In this document: positions 51,626-60,991 of the stretch, piece after piece | How the letters are laid out: each line of letters starts with the position of its first letter | How positions within the stretch are numbered: position 1 is the first letter of the stretch | Assembly (NCBI RefSeq): GCF_009826975.1 | Contig: NZ_WUMO01000001.1 | Coordinates: 62,001-126,000 of the forward strand | Reading direction: 5' to 3' | Source: Flavobacterium sp. HBTb2-11-1 | Lineage (GTDB): Bacteria > Bacteroidota > Bacteroidia > Flavobacteriales > Flavobacteriaceae | DNA length: 64,000 nucleotides | The notes under the pieces: model-generated | What the model was told of the DNA's origin: nothing | The model's input: the letters and a program-made list of their open reading frames with translations, nothing else | Database searches by the model: none | Position numbers and translations under genes: made by a program

Positions 51626-52678
51626 TTAGTTTATGGTTTCAAATTTGTAAAGTGTCTTCTGCGTGTATTCTTCCCCTTTTTTCAAAACAGCATTAGGAAA
51701 ATGAACTTGATTTGGCGCATCTGGAAAATTCTGTGTTTCAAAACAAATTCCGCTTTGAGCGTTGTAATCGACATTTTCTTTTCCTTTTAGTTTTCCAAAA
51801 CAATTCCCACCTACATATATATGTACACTTGGCTGATCGGTGTAAACATTCATTCTCAGTTTGTTCTTTAAACTGATTAATTGCGCTACGATTTCGGTTT
51901 TAGAATTTACCACAAAAGAATTGTCTATTGGAAACGGACAGCTTTTTGCAGTTCTAAAATCAAAATCATGATTGGCCAAATCGGTAAAATTTCCTGTTGG
52001 AATATTATCTGGATTTGTTTCCAGCATTTTAGCCGATTTGATAAACATTTGCTGTTCTAAAACATTTCCATCATGCCCATCAAGGTTAAAATAACTATGA
52101 TGCGTCAAATTGATAATAGTATCTTCAGTTGAGGTTGCTTTATATTCTAATTTTAATTCGTTTTCTTCAGTTAAAGTGTATGTCAAGTAAACGGTCATTT
52201 CTCCAGGGAAATTTTCGTCTAAATGCGCGCTCAAAAGCCCAAAAGTTATAGAAGGATTTTCTCCACTTTTTGCATCAGTTACGCTCCAAGCTTTTCTTCC
52301 AAAACCCATTTCACCACCGTGAAGCGTATTTCCATTATTGTTACCGGCAAGCTGAATTTTTTTATCATTAAGGCTAAAAGCTGCATTATGAATGCGTCCG
52401 GCATATCGGCCAACTGTGGTTCCGAAATACGGAGCGCTTGGTAAATTATATGATTCTAAATACGATTCTAAATTGTCAAACCCTAATACAACATCTGTTA
52501 ATTTTCTGTTTACTGGAATTTGGATAGAAGTTACAGTTGCACCATAATTGATGATCTGAATTTTCATTCCGTTTTTGTTTACCAGATCAAAAGAATAAAT
52601 TTCTTCCTTATTAGGCATTAAACCAAACAATTTGCAATTGTGAGTCTCTTTTAAATGCGATATGTGTTTTATTTCCAT
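51626..52678 (-). CDS. galM: Aldose 1-epimerase (galactose mutarotase), cytoplasmic
   Basis: The 350-residue enzyme has GTTVGRYAGRIHNAAFSLND, the catalytic histidines in NTLHGGEMGFG and NLTHHSYFNLDG, and the Glu in SGICFETQNFPDAPNQVHFP. It converts beta- to alpha-galactose for galK. I chose the ATG at 52678 (MEIKHISHLKETHNC), since the upstream in-frame ATG at 52717 would add 13 residues and overlap the promoter region. No signal peptide, unlike the paralogue at 60992. Confidence 0.9.
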   Translation of the reverse strand: MEIKHISHLKETHNCKLFGLMPNKEEIYSFDLVNKNGMKIQIINYGATVTSIQIPVNRKLTDVVLGFDNLESYLESYNLPSAPYFGTTVGRYAGRIHNAAFSLNDKKIQLAGNNNGNTLHGGEMGFGRKAWSVTDAKSGENPSITFGLLSAHLDENFPGEMTVYLTYTLTEENELKLEYKATSTEDTIINLTHHSYFNLDGHDGNVLEQQMFIKSAKMLETNPDNIPTGNFTDLANHDFDFRTAKSCPFPIDNSFVVNSKTEIVAQLISLKNKLRMNVYTDQPSVHIYVGGNCFGKLKGKENVDYNAQSGICFETQNFPDAPNQVHFPNAVLKKGEEYTQKTLYKFETIN

Positions 52679-52721
52679 ATAATTTTTACCAATAATGAAA
52701 TCCAAAATTAGAAACATTTTC

Positions 52722-52729
52722 TATATTTG
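52722..52729 (+). promoter_or_regulatory. Candidate -7 box of the GntR-type gene
   Basis: TATATTTG fits TAnnTTTG. It lies 50 bases before the regulator gene start and just before the repeated ACCAGT sites, which are therefore at or just after the transcription start. Confidence 0.5.
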
Positions 52730-52732
52730 CAT

Positions 52733-52748
52733 ACCAGTACCTACCAGT
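52733..52748. promoter_or_regulatory. Repeated ACCAGT sites between galM and the GntR-type regulator gene
   Basis: ACCAGTACCTACCAGT contains two ACCAGT half-sites 10 bases apart, that is one helix turn, in the 101-base gap shared by the gal run and the divergent regulator. It is a plausible operator for that regulator. It is a direct rather than an inverted repeat, which is unusual for a GntR dimer. Confidence 0.5.
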
Positions 52749-52779
52749 TTTTAATTATAATAGTCAAAATGACTTTATC

Positions 52780-53778
52780 ATGAACATCATTTCAATCCAA
52801 AATAATATTGGTCTGCCAAAATATAAGCAGATAATTCTTTCAATAGAAAAAGCAATTGAAGAAGGCAATTTGATTAAAGGAGATAGACTTCCCTCTGTAA
52901 ATAAAGTCTGTTTGGCTTTTTCTTTATCTCGAGATACGGTCTTATTGGCGTATGACGAGTTAAAGAAAAGAGGAATCATTTATGCGATTCCGGGCAAAGG
53001 ATATTATGTTAAAAGTGTTGAAATCACTATAACTCAGAAGATTTTCTTGCTTTTTGACGAATTGAATATTTTTAAAGAAGATATTTATAATTCGTTTTTA
53101 AAAAACATTGGGAAAAATGTGCAGGTTGACATTTTCTTTCATCATTTTAATGTTCAGGTTTTCAAAAAACTTATAAATGACAGTAATGGAAATTATACAA
53201 AATATATTATCATGCCGACCAACTTAACCGATATTGTCGACTCGATAAAAACCCTACCAGTAAACGATGTAATTATATTGGATCAGACCAATCCAGAGTT
53301 AAAAATGTTCCCAGCGATTTATCAAAACCACCAAAAAGATATTTACGAAGGGTTAATGAAAGGCAAATCCCGATTGTCAAAATATAAGAAACTGATTTTA
53401 ATTTTCCCTGGCTTTAGAGAGCCTCCAGGAATGAAACTGGGTTTTGAATCTTTTTGCCAAGCCTATAGTTTTGATTATGAAATTATTTCAGATTTCGGTA
53501 ATCAGTCTATTGCTTTGGGAGATTTATATATTATTCCGCACGATCGTGATTTGCTTTTAGTGATAGAAAATGCAATGAGCAGAAACTTAAAATTAGGAGA
53601 AGATTTCGGAATTATATCATACAATGAAACGCCATTGAAGAAAATTGCAGCAAACGGAATTACGACAATTTCGACCAATTTTGAATTAATGGGAAAAATT
53701 CTGGCCGATATGGTTTTGCAGGGAATAAAAGGGCAGATCGAAAACAAATCTGCCTTAATATTGAGAAATTCGCTATAA
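52780..53778 (+). CDS. GntR-type regulator with LacI-like sensor domain
   Basis: Residues 10-78 form a GntR winged helix (LPKYKQIILSIEKAIEEGNL, DRLPSVNKVCLAFSLSRDTV, IYAIPGKGYYVKS); the remaining 250 residues look like a periplasmic-binding-protein-type sugar sensor (ELNIFKEDIYNSFLKNIG, DFGIISYNETPLKKIAANGI, TISTNFELMGKILADMVLQG). Divergent from galM-galK-galT, so it probably represses or activates galactose genes in response to a sugar. Confidence 0.82.
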   Translation: MNIISIQNNIGLPKYKQIILSIEKAIEEGNLIKGDRLPSVNKVCLAFSLSRDTVLLAYDELKKRGIIYAIPGKGYYVKSVEITITQKIFLLFDELNIFKEDIYNSFLKNIGKNVQVDIFFHHFNVQVFKKLINDSNGNYTKYIIMPTNLTDIVDSIKTLPVNDVIILDQTNPELKMFPAIYQNHQKDIYEGLMKGKSRLSKYKKLILIFPGFREPPGMKLGFESFCQAYSFDYEIISDFGNQSIALGDLYIIPHDRDLLLVIENAMSRNLKLGEDFGIISYNETPLKKIAANGITTISTNFELMGKILADMVLQGIKGQIENKSALILRNSL

Positions 53779-53785
53779 ATTTTCC

Positions 53786-53833
53786 CGCAGATTTAGGAGA
53801 TTTGGCTGAATCCCAGACATCTGCTAATCTGCG
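53786..53833. repeat. CGCAGATT...AATCTGCG inverted repeat between convergent genes
   Basis: CGCAGATT (53786-53793) is inverted at 53826-53833 with 32 bases between. It resembles the CACGCAGATTTTACAGATTT pieces of the repeat at 42446-42720. Located between convergent regulator genes, it could also work in transcription termination. Confidence 0.55.
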
Positions 53834-53849
53834 AGAGAATAAAAAAACT

Positions 53850-54539
53850 TTATAGATTCAGCACAAAATTATTGAGTAGTTTTTCTTCATATTTCTCTTT
53901 GTTGAAAGTATACAGATAAGAACCTTTTCGAGAAGACTGCATGTCTTTTTCGTCTAATTTATTTAAAATTTCAAGAGAATTAATTTTACTAATGAAATTT
54001 CTTTTGTCTAGTTCTTTGCTCAAAATAGCTTCATACAACTCTAAAAGCTGACGCATGGTGAATTTCTCAGGAAGCAATTCGAAACCAATTGGTTTGATCG
54101 AAGTTTTGTAGCGGAGTCTCTTAATGGCATTTTCGACCATTTCGTTATGGTCAAAAATTAAGTTTGGCGCATCATTAATAGGGAACCATTCTGCGTGATA
54201 ATTTTTAATTAGTTCTGCATTATGGTTTTCGATATTAATCAAAGCAAAATAAGAAACCGAAATGGTTCTTTCTACCGGGTCACGATCAATTTCGCTGTAA
54301 GCATATAGCTGCTCCATATAAATATCGTTGAGACCAGTATAGGTATTTAAAATTCGGGTTGCAGCAGCATCTAAAACTTCATCGCGTTTTAGAAATCCTC
54401 CAATCAAAGACCATTTTCCTTTTTCTGGTTCAAAATCTCTTTGAATCAAAAGGATTTTCAGACCCTCATTGTCAAATCCGAAAATGATGCAGTCCACCGC
54501 CAGTAAAACTTTATCAGCAGAACTATAACTGTTTAGCAT
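53850..54539 (-). CDS. NUDIX-type transcriptional regulator, AraR/NrtR-like
   Basis: The 229-residue protein has an N-terminal NUDIX fold (residues 10-145) and a C-terminal winged helix (about 155-229; FTMRQLLELYEAILSKELDK, NFISKINSLEILNKL). The catalytic NUDIX box is broken: Gly48 and Glu54 remain but the REUxEE part reads RILNTY (62-67), so the metal-binding glutamates are lost and it should not hydrolyse nucleotides. Such proteins act as sugar-sensing repressors; AraR of Bacteroides is of this type. It is divergent from the arabinose block and is the best candidate for the AARTGT-N7-ACAYTT sites. Confidence 0.82.
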   Translation of the reverse strand: MLNSYSSADKVLLAVDCIIFGFDNEGLKILLIQRDFEPEKGKWSLIGGFLKRDEVLDAAATRILNTYTGLNDIYMEQLYAYSEIDRDPVERTISVSYFALINIENHNAELIKNYHAEWFPINDAPNLIFDHNEMVENAIKRLRYKTSIKPIGFELLPEKFTMRQLLELYEAILSKELDKRNFISKINSLEILNKLDEKDMQSSRKGSYLYTFNKEKYEEKLLNNFVLNL

Positions 54540-55068
54540 ATATAATTAATTTGGATAGGTAAATATATAAACTTCTTAAAACGTATCATAAATTATTAAT
54601 GTCGATTTTACACTTAACACTAAGGCTGCAAAAAAAGAATTTCTGACAATCCATTTAATAAGATCATGATAAAAGTATCCTCTATATTTCGTCCTCAGTT
54701 TTATATCAAAATTACAAAGTCAAAGGTAGAAACATTTTTAAAAGAGAATTGATATAAGGATTATTATTTCGCGTCCAAGATTCAAAATTTTTTAAGTTTT
54801 GTTACAAATACCACTGTCAAAAGGTTTTTTGTCGATTTTTTTTGGTTTTTACATTTTCATATTCTAAAGAAATCTGTTTTTATGTTGATTTTTAAGGTCT
54901 AATTAAGAAATCCGTTTTTTACAACCAGTTGTTTTGATGTTTTTATTTTTTTATGTGGTTTTTTTTTATTTAAATTTACAAATGTTAAACAAACACTTAT
55001 AATTTAAAAACCACAAACATTGAAAATAGGCGAGATCTTATTTTCTAAAACCAAAAAACTAAAAAACC
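54540..55068. other. 529-base control region between the AraR-like gene and the arabinofuranosidase gene
   Basis: The region is very AT-rich. It contains the operator candidate at 54980-54998, a weak TAAATTTA at 54971-54978 that resembles a -7 box but ends in A, and several T runs. No open reading frame with a recognisable product, no tRNA and no strong hairpin is visible. Its size suggests a long leader or several regulatory inputs. Confidence 0.6.
54980..54998. promoter_or_regulatory. Operator candidate AAATGT-N7-ACACTT upstream of the GH51 gene
   Basis: AAATGTTAAACAAACACTT is an inverted repeat with one base off (R/Y variant) and a 7-base spacer. It lies 70 bases before the arabinofuranosidase start and just after a weak -7-like box, a normal place for a repressor. 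Two like sites are at 49282 and 56776. Confidence 0.65.
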
Positions 55069-56613
55069 ATGAAAAAACTATCACTGATATTGTTTGCTGC
55101 ATTCTGCATTCAAAACATATCTGCACAGAAGGAATCCATAATTATTTCAGTAAAAAACGATGCTTCGGCGCCAACAATAGATAGAAATATATACGGTCAT
55201 TTTGCTGAACATTTGGGACATTGTATTTACGGCGGATTTTTTGTTGGCGATACATCTAAAATTCCAAATACCAATGGAGTGCGAAATGATATTGTAAAAG
55301 CACTAAAAGATTTAAAGATTCCAAATTTAAGATGGCCTGGCGGATGTTTTGCCGATACATACCATTGGAAAGACGGAATAGGTCCTAAGGAACAGCGTCC
55401 AACAATAGTAAACCAATGGTGGGGAGGTGTTACGGAAGACAATAGCTTTGGGACACACGACTTTTTAAATATGTGTGAATTGCTTGGAGCAGAACCGTAT
55501 TTGTCTGGAAATGTGGGAAGCGGAACAGTTCAGGAATTGGCTGACTGGGTGCAGTACACCAATTTTGGAGGTAAAAGTCCTATGAGTGACCTTCGCAAGA
55601 AAAATGGAAGAACCGAGCCTTGGAAAGTAAAATACTGGGGAATCGGAAATGAAGCTTGGGGCTGCGGAGGAAATATGACCGCAGATTATTATGCAGACGA
55701 ATATAAAAAGTTTGCCACTTTTATGTCTGATTGGGGAAATACGGGCGGCATTACAAGAATTGCTTCTGGAGCCAACAGCTCTGATTACAATTGGACAGAA
55801 GTTTTAATGAAAAACATCCCTTTAAGTATGCTTGGTGGAGTTGGAGTGCATCATTATGCTGTAATCGATTGGGCAAAAAAAGGTTCAGATGTTGATTTTA
55901 CCGAAAAAGAATATTTTCTTACCATGCAATCTGCCTTGAAAATGGAAGAATTAGTGACAAAACATGCTGCTGTTATGGATAAATATGATCCAGAAAAAAA
56001 AGTGGCGATGATTGTAGACGAATGGGGAGGCTGGTATGATGTTCAAAAAGGAACAAATCCAGGATTTTTATATCAGCAGAATACAATGAGAGATGCTGTC
56101 TTGGCTGGAGCAACATTAAATATTTTCAATAATCACGCAGACCGTGTTCGTATGGCAAATTTAGCGCAATGTGTTAATGTGCTTCAGGCTGTAATCTTAA
56201 CAGACAAAGCCAAAATGATTACGACGCCGACTTACCATGTCATGAAAATGTACAGTGTACACCAAGATGCTAAATTGATTCCGATCGAATTTAAATCGCC
56301 ATCTTATACTTTTAACGGACAAAGCATACCAGCAGTTTCTGCTTCGGCTTCAAAAGATGCAAGCGGATTGGTTCATATTTCGTTAGTGAATGTTGATGCC
56401 GTAAATAAAAATAAAGTTGAAATTGATGTGGCTTCGCTTGGCGCTAAAAACTATACCGCAAGTATAATTACAGCTTCAAAACTTCAGGATTATAACTCTT
56501 TCGAAAATCCAAATAAAATTATTCCTGTTGCTTTTAAAGGTTTTGAAAACAAAAAAGGAAAGTTAGAAATTACAATTCCGCCATTTTCGGTATTGGTTTT
56601 AGAGGGAAAATAA
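55069..56613 (+). CDS. Secreted GH51 alpha-L-arabinofuranosidase
   Basis: The 514-residue enzyme has a signal peptide (KKLSLILFAAFCIQNISAQ) and a GH51 TIM barrel: IYGHFAEHLGHCIYGGF, IPNLRWPGGCFADTYHWKDG, the acid/base Glu195 in WGIGNEAWGCGG and the nucleophile Glu317 in MIVDEWGGWYDV, followed by a C-terminal beta domain. It releases L-arabinose from arabinan or arabinoxylan chains in the periplasm or outside. It opens the arabinose block, and its product feeds araA-araB-araD. The promoter region carries an operator candidate. Confidence 0.92.
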   Translation: MKKLSLILFAAFCIQNISAQKESIIISVKNDASAPTIDRNIYGHFAEHLGHCIYGGFFVGDTSKIPNTNGVRNDIVKALKDLKIPNLRWPGGCFADTYHWKDGIGPKEQRPTIVNQWWGGVTEDNSFGTHDFLNMCELLGAEPYLSGNVGSGTVQELADWVQYTNFGGKSPMSDLRKKNGRTEPWKVKYWGIGNEAWGCGGNMTADYYADEYKKFATFMSDWGNTGGITRIASGANSSDYNWTEVLMKNIPLSMLGGVGVHHYAVIDWAKKGSDVDFTEKEYFLTMQSALKMEELVTKHAAVMDKYDPEKKVAMIVDEWGGWYDVQKGTNPGFLYQQNTMRDAVLAGATLNIFNNHADRVRMANLAQCVNVLQAVILTDKAKMITTPTYHVMKMYSVHQDAKLIPIEFKSPSYTFNGQSIPAVSASASKDASGLVHISLVNVDAVNKNKVEIDVASLGAKNYTASIITASKLQDYNSFENPNKIIPVAFKGFENKKGKLEITIPPFSVLVLEGK

Positions 56614-56775
56614 CAGTTAAATAATTAAAATTTTTTCGGAACAGATGCGACTTTCTGGATTTTAGATAAAATAATCGCAATGTTATAAATGTATTGTTGA
56701 CATTTATTTTTTGAAAAGGTGCTAAAATGCTGTTTTAATGCATTTATAGCAAAAATGAATTGTGCAATTTCAATT

Positions 56776-56794
56776 AAGTGTTTTTTGTACACTT
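56776..56794. promoter_or_regulatory. Operator candidate AAGTGT-N7-ACACTT upstream of araB
   Basis: AAGTGTTTTTTGTACACTT is a perfect 6-bp inverted repeat with a 7-base spacer. It stands just upstream of the -7 box at 56811, so a bound protein would cover the -33 region. The 229-base gap (56614-56842) shows that araB has its own promoter. Confidence 0.7.
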
Positions 56795-56810
56795 ATAAAA
56801 TATTTATCTC

Positions 56811-56818
56811 TATATTTG
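56811..56818 (+). promoter_or_regulatory. -7 box of the araB-araD unit
   Basis: TATATTTG matches TAnnTTTG, 24 bases before the araB start. A TTG at 56785-56787 could be the -33 box, with rather long spacing of 23 bases; it falls within the operator candidate. Confidence 0.6.
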
Positions 56819-56842
56819 TCAATATTTTAAAATAAAATACGA

Positions 56843-58534
56843 ATGAAAAATTATGTAATAGGATTAGACTACGGAACAGATTCTGTTCGCGCGGTGCTTA
56901 TTGATACAGAAAATGGGCAGGAGCTGGCATCGAATGTTTCTCATTACAAAAGATGGAAAAACAAGCAATATTGTGATGCTTCTATAAATCAGTTTCGCCA
57001 GCATCCTTTGGATCATATAGAAGGATTGGAAATTACGATTCAGAATGTTGTAAAAGAAAGTAAAGTAGAACCGTCATTAGTTCGTGGAATCTGTATCGAC
57101 ACAACAGGATCTTCTCCAGTTCCAGTTACAAAAGACGGAACACCATTGGCCCTGACAAAAGGTTTTGAAGAAAATCCAAATGCGATGATGGTTTTATGGA
57201 AAGACCATACTTCAATAAACGAAGCAAACGAAATTAACGAACTAGCAGTAAGCTGGGGCGGAGAAGACGTTACCAAATATGTGGGCGGAATTTATTCTTC
57301 TGAGTGGTTTTGGGCAAAAATTCTTCATATCGCAAGACAAGATCAAGCAGTTAGAAATGCAGCGCACACTTGGATGGAGCACTGCGATTTAATGACCTAT
57401 TTATTAATTGAAGATAAAGATTTAAAAACTTTCAAAAGAAGCCGTTGCGCTGCAGGTCATAAAGCCATGTGGCATACAGACTGGAACGGATTACCGCCAG
57501 TTGAATTCTTAGAAAAATTACATCCATACTTAGCAGAGCTTCGCGGCAACTTATACGATGAAACCTATACATCAGATTTAGTTGCTGGAAAATTAAGCCA
57601 AGAATGGGCAGATCGTTTAGGACTTTCAACAGAAACAGTTGTAGCCGTTGGAACTTTCGACGCGCATTCAGGTGCAGTTGGAGCTAAAATTGGAGAAAAT
57701 ACTTTAGTTCGTGTTATGGGAACTTCAACTTGCGATATCCTAGTGGGTTCTTATGATGAAGTGGGAACAAAAACCGTTCGCGGAATCTGCGGACAAGTTG
57801 ATGGTTCTGTTATTCCAGGATTTATCGGTTTAGAAGCGGGACAATCTGCTTTTGGTGATTTATTAGCTTGGTACAAAGAATTATTAATGTGGCCGACAGA
57901 ACATTTATTAGCTTCTTCATCAACTTTAAATGATGCGCAAAAAGAACAATTAAGAGAAGAATTCAGCGATAAATTAATTGTGGAATTAACAAAAGAAGCA
58001 GAGAAAATCCCAGTTTCAGAAAGTCTTCCAATTGCTTTAGACTGGATTAATGGAAGAAGAACTCCAGATGCGAACCAAGAAGTAAAAAGTGCTATCTCTA
58101 ACCTTTCTTTAGGAACAAAAGCACCACATATTTTCAAAGCTTTAGTAAACGCAATTTGTTTTGGAGCGAAGAAAATTGTAGATCGTTTTGAAGAAGAAGG
58201 TGTAAAAATCGACAGCGTTATCGGAATTGGCGGTGTTGCTCGTAAATCGCCTTTCATTATGCAGACTTTGGCAAATGTTTTAAACAAGCCAATTAAAATT
58301 GCGGCTTCAGACCAAACTCCAGCTTTAGGTGCGGCAATTTACGCAGCCGTTGCAGCCGGAATTTATCCAAACGTAATCGAAGCAAGCCAGAAAATCGGAA
58401 GTGATTTTGATGGAGAATATTTCCCTCAGACAGACAAAGTTGAAGCCTATCACAAACTGCTTTTAGGGTACGAAAAACTAAGTGCTTTTGCAGATCCAAA
58501 CCTTAAAATATCGCAACATGAGCTCTCTTTATAA
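56843..58534 (+). CDS. araB: Ribulokinase
   Basis: The 563-residue FGGY-family kinase has the N-terminal GLDYGTDSVRAVLIDTENG with the phosphate-binding loop, CIDTTGSSPVPV, and the C-terminal domain DSVIGIGGVARKSPFIMQTL ... DQTPALGAAIYAA. Length equals the AraB norm, longer than xylulokinases. It phosphorylates L-ribulose (product of araA) to L-ribulose-5-phosphate. Its end overlaps araD by 17 bases. Confidence 0.92.
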   Translation: MKNYVIGLDYGTDSVRAVLIDTENGQELASNVSHYKRWKNKQYCDASINQFRQHPLDHIEGLEITIQNVVKESKVEPSLVRGICIDTTGSSPVPVTKDGTPLALTKGFEENPNAMMVLWKDHTSINEANEINELAVSWGGEDVTKYVGGIYSSEWFWAKILHIARQDQAVRNAAHTWMEHCDLMTYLLIEDKDLKTFKRSRCAAGHKAMWHTDWNGLPPVEFLEKLHPYLAELRGNLYDETYTSDLVAGKLSQEWADRLGLSTETVVAVGTFDAHSGAVGAKIGENTLVRVMGTSTCDILVGSYDEVGTKTVRGICGQVDGSVIPGFIGLEAGQSAFGDLLAWYKELLMWPTEHLLASSSTLNDAQKEQLREEFSDKLIVELTKEAEKIPVSESLPIALDWINGRRTPDANQEVKSAISNLSLGTKAPHIFKALVNAICFGAKKIVDRFEEEGVKIDSVIGIGGVARKSPFIMQTLANVLNKPIKIAASDQTPALGAAIYAAVAAGIYPNVIEASQKIGSDFDGEYFPQTDKVEAYHKLLLGYEKLSAFADPNLKISQHELSL

Positions 58535-59219
58535 AGATTTAAAACAAGAGTGTTATGAAGCCAACATGCAACTAAATGCATTGAATTTGGTGGTATACAC
58601 TTTTGGAAACGTAAGTGCCGTTGACCGAAAAAATGGTGTTTTTGCTATAAAGCCAAGCGGTGTTCCTTACGAAGATTTAAAACCGGAAGATATCGTAATT
58701 GTCGATTTTGACAATAATGTTATAGAAGGAAATCTGCGTCCGTCGTCAGATACTAAAACGCACGCCTATTTATACAAACATTGGCCAAATATTGGAGGCG
58801 TTGCGCATACTCACGCAACTTATTCTGTGGCTTGGGCGCAATCTCAATTGGATATTCCGATTTTCGGAACCACACATGCCGATCATTTAACGGCAGATAT
58901 TCCATGCGCACCGCCAATGGCAGATTCTTTAATTGAAGGAAATTATGAACACAATACTGGAATTCAGATTCTGGATTGTTTCAAAGAAAAAAATCTTTCT
59001 TATGAAGAAGTAGAAATGATCCTTATTGGAAATCACGGTCCCTTTGCCTGGGGAAAAAACGCAGCAAAAGCGGTTTACAACAGTAAAGTTTTAGAAGTTG
59101 TAGCAGAAATGGCCTACCTGACTTTACAAATCAACCCAAACGCACCAAGATTAAAAGATTCCTTAATAAAGAAACATTACAACCGTAAACACGGAAAAGA
59201 TTCGTACTACGGACAATAA
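58518..59219 (+). CDS. araD: L-ribulose-5-phosphate 4-epimerase
   Basis: The 233-residue aldolase-fold enzyme has KPSGVPYEDLKPEDIVIVD, the metal-binding HTHATYSVAWAQ and the late IGNHGPFAWGKNA. It makes D-xylulose-5-phosphate for the pentose phosphate route. I chose ATG at 58518 (MSSLYKDLKQECYEAN), which fits the family N-terminus; a further-upstream in-frame ATG at 58482 would add twelve residues inside araB. Confidence 0.92.
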   Translation: MSSLYKDLKQECYEANMQLNALNLVVYTFGNVSAVDRKNGVFAIKPSGVPYEDLKPEDIVIVDFDNNVIEGNLRPSSDTKTHAYLYKHWPNIGGVAHTHATYSVAWAQSQLDIPIFGTTHADHLTADIPCAPPMADSLIEGNYEHNTGIQILDCFKEKNLSYEEVEMILIGNHGPFAWGKNAAKAVYNSKVLEVVAEMAYLTLQINPNAPRLKDSLIKKHYNRKHGKDSYYGQ

Positions 59220-59335
59220 TGATTTTAGATTAAAGAAAATAGAATAAAGAACAAAGAGAAAAGATTTTAGTTAGTCGGGAACTTTTAGACAAAGAAAAAC
59301 GATTTAACGGTTAAACAAATAAACGATTAAACATA

Positions 59336-60844
59336 ATGATAGATATATCTCAAAAAGAAGTATGGTTTGTAGTAGGAAGCCAAGAATTATACGGTGAAGA
59401 AACGCTTAGAAAAGTAGCAGAACATTCACAGATTATTGCAAAAGGATTAGATGTTTCGTCTTCAATTCCAGTAAAGGTGGTTTACAAAGATGTGGTGAAA
59501 TCGCCTTCACAGATTTTAGATGTATGTTTGGCGGCAAACTCAGCTAAAAACTGTATCGGAATTATTGCTTGGATGCATACTTTCTCTCCAGCAAAAATGT
59601 GGATTGGGGGTTTAAACATCCTTAAAAAACCATTATGCCACTTACATACACAATACAATGCTGAAATTCCGTGGGGAAGCATCGATATGGATTTCATGAA
59701 CTTGAATCAATCGGCTCATGGAGATCGTGAATTCGGTTTCATCATGTCAAGATTGCGTAAAAAACGTAAAGTTGTAGTGGGGCACTGGGAAGATGAGAGA
59801 GTTCAGAAGAAATTAGGAATCTGGTCAAGAGTTGCTCTAGGATGGGACGAACTTCAAAACTTAAAAGTAGCTCGTATTGGAGACAATATGCGTGAAGTTG
59901 CCGTTACAGAAGGTGATAAAGTTGAGGCACAAATTCGTTTTGGCGTTTCGGTAAATGGATACGATTCTTCAGATGTGACTAAACATATAGAGAAAGTAAC
60001 GGACAAACAATTAGCTGATTTATTAGCCGTTTATGAGTCTTCTTATAACTTGACAGATTCTTTAAAAGAAGGCGGCGCACAGAGAAGTTCATTAGTTGAG
60101 GCTGCAAAAATAGAACTAGGATTAAGAGCTTTCCTTGAAGAAGGAGGATTTGGTGCTTTCACTGATACATTTGAAAACCTTGGAGCTTGGAAACAATTGC
60201 CAGGAATTGCAACACAAAGATTAATGGCCGATGGTTATGGTTTCGGTGGAGAAGGAGACTGGAAAACCGCTGCAATGGTTAGAGCTTTAAAAGTAATGAA
60301 TATTGGTCTTGAAGGCGGAACTTCTTTCATGGAAGATTATACGTACCATTTCACACCGCAAAAATCATATGTTTTAGGCTCTCACATGTTGGAAATCTGT
60401 CCTTCTATTGCTGACGGGAAACCTTCTTGCGAAGTGCATCCTTTAGGAATTGGAGGAAAAGAAGATCCAGCTCGTTTGGTATTTAATTCACCCGCAGGAG
60501 ATGCCATCAATGTTTCTTTAGTTGATATGGGAACTCGTTTCCGTTTAATCGTGAACGAAGTTGAAGCAGTAAAACCAATGGCTGAATTACCAAAATTACC
60601 TGTTGCACGTGTTCTTTGGGATTGCAAACCAAATCTTGAAGTTGCAGCAACAGCCTGGATTTTAGCTGGTGGAGCGCATCATACCGTTTATAGCCAGTCA
60701 ATCACAACTGAATACATGGAAGATTTCGCGGATATTGCGGGAATAGAATTATTGGTTATTGATGAAAAAACTACTGTAAGAGAGTTTAAAGATAAAATTA
60801 ATGCCAACGAAACATATTACCATTTGTTTCAGCATGGCCTATAA
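59336..60844 (+). CDS. araA: L-arabinose isomerase
   Basis: The 502-residue enzyme has the AraA pattern: [65 protein letters not shown] with a metal-binding Glu, and [14 protein letters not shown] with another Glu and a His. It converts L-arabinose to L-ribulose. The 116-base gap before it is purine-rich with no clear -7 box, so it may be read through from araB-araD. Confidence 0.95.
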   Translation: MIDISQKEVWFVVGSQELYGEETLRKVAEHSQIIAKGLDVSSSIPVKVVYKDVVKSPSQILDVCLAANSAKNCIGIIAWMHTFSPAKMWIGGLNILKKPLCHLHTQYNAEIPWGSIDMDFMNLNQSAHGDREFGFIMSRLRKKRKVVVGHWEDERVQKKLGIWSRVALGWDELQNLKVARIGDNMREVAVTEGDKVEAQIRFGVSVNGYDSSDVTKHIEKVTDKQLADLLAVYESSYNLTDSLKEGGAQRSSLVEAAKIELGLRAFLEEGGFGAFTDTFENLGAWKQLPGIATQRLMADGYGFGGEGDWKTAAMVRALKVMNIGLEGGTSFMEDYTYHFTPQKSYVLGSHMLEICPSIADGKPSCEVHPLGIGGKEDPARLVFNSPAGDAINVSLVDMGTRFRLIVNEVEAVKPMAELPKLPVARVLWDCKPNLEVAATAWILAGGAHHTVYSQSITTEYMEDFADIAGIELLVIDEKTTVREFKDKINANETYYHLFQHGL

Positions 60845-60862
60845 GGCAGTAAAAAGTAATTT

Positions 60863-60950
60863 GTAAGATGTAAAATGTCAAAAAACTTAAAAAGGTAATT
60901 TTTACATTTTTAAAATGATTAAATTTCGCATCTGACATTTTACATCTAAC
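60863..60950. repeat. Inverted repeat GTAAGATGTAAAATGTCA with 52-base loop
   Basis: GTAAGATGTAAAATGTCA (60863-60880) is inverted at 60933-60950 (TGACATTTTACATCTAAC), with one mismatch. The right side continues with the direct repeat ACATCTAACATCTAAC. It lies between araA and the epimerase gene; it may be an attenuating or stabilising hairpin or one more dispersed repeat. Confidence 0.6.
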
Positions 60951-60991
60951 ATCTAACATTTAACCTTTTACAAACCAAAAAACGATTATTT

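Noticed and set aside
54540..55068. Long control region considered as a riboswitch or hidden gene
   Set aside because: It is AT-rich with no conserved riboswitch core, no strong hairpin and no supported reading frame.
57751..58287. A 178-codon open frame on the minus strand
   Set aside because: It is antisense to araB, which has clear FGGY motifs throughout; the frame is an effect of codon bias.
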